From: Bdellovibrio sp.
Lineage (GTDB): Bacteria > Bdellovibrionota > Bdellovibrionia > Bdellovibrionales > Bdellovibrionaceae
NCBI GenBank assembly: GCA_019104905.1
Contig: JAHRXB010000102.1
Span: forward strand, 1-6,360
Direction: 5' to 3'
DNA length: 6,360 nucleotides
This document shows positions 5,286 through 6,360 of the stretch, piece by piece. A program made the translations under genes and the position numbers. Positions within the stretch are counted from its first letter, which is position 1. Every line of letters begins with the position of its first letter. The notes under the pieces were generated by a model. That model searched no databases, was not told the DNA's origin, and saw nothing but the letters and a program-made list of their open reading frames with translations.

Positions 5286-5909
5286 ATGAAGAAGATTATT
5301 TTATCAGGGCTTCTTATCACCACCTTGTTTTGTAATACAGGCTGTGACTCTTCGGATATTGCAGCAGGAGCTATCGGGGTTGCCATCGGCATTGGCATTG
5401 GCTCCAACGGGGATGGCCATCATCACGGCCATGATCGTCGTCCTCCACGTTATCGTGAATGCGGAAGATATCGATGCTACGAAGGCTCCACTCAGCTCAA
5501 CCTGGAAACAGATCCAGCGGTGGTGGAGTTCGCGCAAAGACACCAAATCAGTCTTTCTGCTGCGGAACAAATTCAAACAGCTTTCGCGCAAGTTTCTAAC
5601 GAAGGATTGAACTCGTTTCAGCGTGTCGGTCTTTCTGAAAAAGATATTCGTGCGATCAGCAATCGCAGTCTTCCGAAGTCAGAATCAATCGCAGCTATGG
5701 CGACAAAGCTGGATATGTCGGAAGCTCAAGCGCGCGATCTATTGAAAGAAATGATTTCTGATTTTGATGCTCAAGCCTCAGATATCGAAAGTGTTTATTG
5801 GCAATCGTGTATGGCTAAAGGTCAGTGGAAAACTCCGCAGAATGCGTCATGCAAAAAGACATTCTGGAATGGCTGTAGTCCTGAAACCGGCGCCACTCTT
5901 TGTTTCTAA
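5286..5909 (+). CDS. putative lipoprotein with glycine zipper and His-rich motif, unknown family
   Basis: The 207-residue product starts MKKIILSGLLITTLFCNTGC. This is a lipoprotein-like signal with Cys20 as the likely lipidated residue, although Asn at -3 makes the lipobox imperfect. Next come an Ala/Gly/Ile stretch, AAGAIGVAIGIGIG (26-39), resembling a glycine zipper, then HHHGHD (45-50), then an Arg-rich patch with Cys59 and Cys64. Residues 79-100 and 135-157 look like two related helices (FA-x(4)-IS-x(3)-A against MA-x(4)-MS-x(3)-A). Four more cysteines end the protein (175, 189, 197, 206). Function is unknown; an envelope role is inferred from the signal. ATG 5286 is chosen over GTG 5235 because AAAGGA precedes it by five bases, the signal peptide begins there, and 5235 lies at the predicted transcription start. 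An exact sigma-54 promoter implies activator-dependent expression. Confidence 0.85.
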   Translation: MKKIILSGLLITTLFCNTGCDSSDIAAGAIGVAIGIGIGSNGDGHHHGHDRRPPRYRECGRYRCYEGSTQLNLETDPAVVEFAQRHQISLSAAEQIQTAFAQVSNEGLNSFQRVGLSEKDIRAISNRSLPKSESIAAMATKLDMSEAQARDLLKEMISDFDAQASDIESVYWQSCMAKGQWKTPQNASCKKTFWNGCSPETGATLCF

Positions 5910-5914
5910 CTAAG

Positions 5915-5942
5915 AGGTACAGCCTTGCTTTAGGCTGTACCT
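5915..5942 (+). terminator. perfect stem-loop after the lipoprotein gene, likely terminator
   Basis: AGGTACAGCC (5915-5924) and GGCTGTACCT (5933-5942) form a perfect ten-pair stem, with a further T-A pair closing a six-base loop. It starts five bases after the TAA. The 3' side reads GATTTCTG, a poor T-tract, so it may act as a weak intrinsic terminator or as a 3'-end stabiliser. Confidence 0.6.
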
Positions 5943-5987
5943 GATTTCTGACAATCCAGGATTATGGGTAACCTTATTTTGTGGCAA

Positions 5988-5993
5988 TATAAG
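5988..5993 (+). promoter_or_regulatory. possible -10 element of the small membrane-protein gene
   Basis: TATAAG matches five of six -10 bases and would start transcription near 6000, just before the AAAGGAGG ribosome site. No convincing -35 is seen; TTATGG at 5962-5967 is too far away at 20 bases. The element is the best candidate because the stem-loop at 5915-5942 separates this gene from the one upstream. Confidence 0.35.
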
Positions 5994-6012
5994 ACTGCTA
6001 AAGGAGGTTTTT

Positions 6013-6141
6013 ATGATCAGCCTATGGATTGTGATCTTATCTTTAGCGATTATTTTTGTGGGGCTCTATTTTATCTTCAAGATGAATAAGGATGACTCTT
6101 TACCGAAGCCTCCACACAATCGTCGCCACCCTAAAACATGA
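6013..6141 (+). CDS. 42-residue single-span membrane protein, unknown
   Basis: ATG 6013 runs 42 codons to TGA 6139-6141. It is preceded by a perfect AAAGGAGG (6000-6007) at five bases' spacing, the best ribosome site in the window. That is the main argument that this short frame is a real gene. The product starts MISLWIVILSLAIIFVGLYF, one transmembrane helix spanning about residues 3-23, then a polar tail of about 20 residues rich in Lys, Arg, His and Pro (KPPHNRRHPKT). The positive-inside rule puts the tail in the cytoplasm. I recognise no family; it is about the size of small assembly proteins such as CcoS but lacks their acidic C-terminal tail. Its stop codon touches the bidirectional terminator. 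Confidence 0.7.
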   Translation: MISLWIVILSLAIIFVGLYFIFKMNKDDSLPKPPHNRRHPKT

Positions 6142-6178
6142 AAAAACCCCAGGGAAGATTTCTTCGCTGGGGTTTGAT
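6141..6178. terminator. bidirectional intrinsic terminator between convergent genes
   Basis: AAACCCCAG (6144-6152) pairs with CTGGGGTTT (6167-6175). Inside, after one G-G mismatch, GAAG (6154-6157) pairs with CTTC (6162-6165) around an ATTT loop. On the plus strand the stem is followed by TTTGATTGTTT; on the minus strand by six Ts (AAAAAA 6141-6146 read in reverse). It therefore serves the small membrane-protein gene and the converging ArsC/Spx-family gene, and is the stronger for the latter. Confidence 0.85.
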
Positions 6179-6198
6179 TGTTTAAGGGTGAGAGATCC

Positions 6199-6360
6199 CT
6201 AGAAGACTTTCTTCCACTCATCTTCTTTAAAACCGACAAGATAAGTGTCATCGCCAATAACGAAGGGACGCTTTACCAATTTGCCGTTTTCAGACAATAA
6301 CTTTAAAGCCTCGGCTTCCGACAAAGTGGGAAGCATTTCGCTCATCTTCATTTCCTTATA
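6199..6360 (-). CDS. ArsC/Spx/YffB-family protein, C-terminal end only
   Basis: Read on the minus strand, 53 codons enter from the right edge and stop at TAG (6201-6199). The peptide has LSEAEALKLLSENGKLVKRP followed by FVIGDDTYLVGFKEDEW. The pattern L-x-x-N-x-x-L-[IV]-KRP, a short hairpin, then [LV]-VGF-x-x-x-x-W is the conserved C-terminal half of the thioredoxin-fold arsenate reductase/Spx/YffB family. The KRP arginine is the anion-binding residue of ArsC. The N-terminal cysteine motif, which would separate a reductase from Spx-like or YffB-like proteins, lies outside the window. No arsenic-resistance neighbours are visible, so 'ArsC family, function undetermined' is the safe name. Confidence 0.82.
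   Translation of the reverse strand, partial: YKEMKMSEMLPTLSEAEALKLLSENGKLVKRPFVIGDDTYLVGFKEDEWKKVF

Noticed and set aside
5304..5610. Frames on both strands inside the lipoprotein gene (5344-5610 plus, 5304-5591 minus)
   Set aside because: The overlapping 5286 frame has signal peptide, ribosome site and promoter; these have none.
5982..5998. TGGCAA...TGC resembling sigma-54 before the small membrane gene
   Set aside because: GG and GC are 14 bases apart, and the intervening TATAAG is a better -10 candidate.
6066..6257. Minus-strand frame across the terminator
   Set aside because: It runs through a strong bidirectional terminator and overlaps the ArsC/Spx-family gene in another frame.

Overview
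This window looks like ordinary chromosome from a Gram-negative bacterium with moderate GC. My best guess is a Bdellovibrio-like organism (Bdellovibrionota). That rests on gene style (short exported proteins of unknown family, a lipoprotein with a loose lipobox, a compact PEP carboxylase) and not on any search, so treat it as inference. There are no tRNA or rRNA genes, insertion sequences, CRISPR arrays or phage genes, and no stretch over 300 bases lacks a gene.

Layout, left to right. (1) The C-terminal end of a GNAT/OlsB-like N-acyltransferase (+). (2) ppc, a compact 780-residue phosphoenolpyruvate carboxylase (+). (3) An exported protein of unknown family with four mature cysteines (+). (4) A PlsC/OlsA-like membrane acyltransferase (+). 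(5) dinB, DNA polymerase IV (+). (6) A glycine-zipper, His-rich putative lipoprotein (+). (7) A 42-codon single-span membrane protein (+). (8) The C-terminal end of an ArsC/Spx/YffB-family protein (-), which converges on the small gene across a bidirectional terminator.

The genes do not form one pathway. The GNAT fragment and the PlsC-like enzyme could together make an aminolipid of the ornithine-lipid type, but three other transcription starts and two unrelated genes lie between them. PEP carboxylase supplies oxaloacetate, Pol IV performs translesion synthesis, and the exported proteins are of unknown role.

The most interesting layer is regulatory. The lipoprotein gene has an exact sigma-54 core promoter (TGGCAC-N5-TTGCT), and the other exported-protein gene has a one-mismatch version (TGGCAC-N5-TTGAA). 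Both exported-protein genes, and the small membrane-protein gene, have clear Shine-Dalgarno sites. By contrast ppc, the acyltransferase gene and dinB have no Shine-Dalgarno site. Each has an in-frame stop just upstream that fixes the earliest start, and sigma-70-like elements placed so that transcription would begin at or within a few bases of the start codon. The dinB case is the clearest candidate for a leaderless mRNA.
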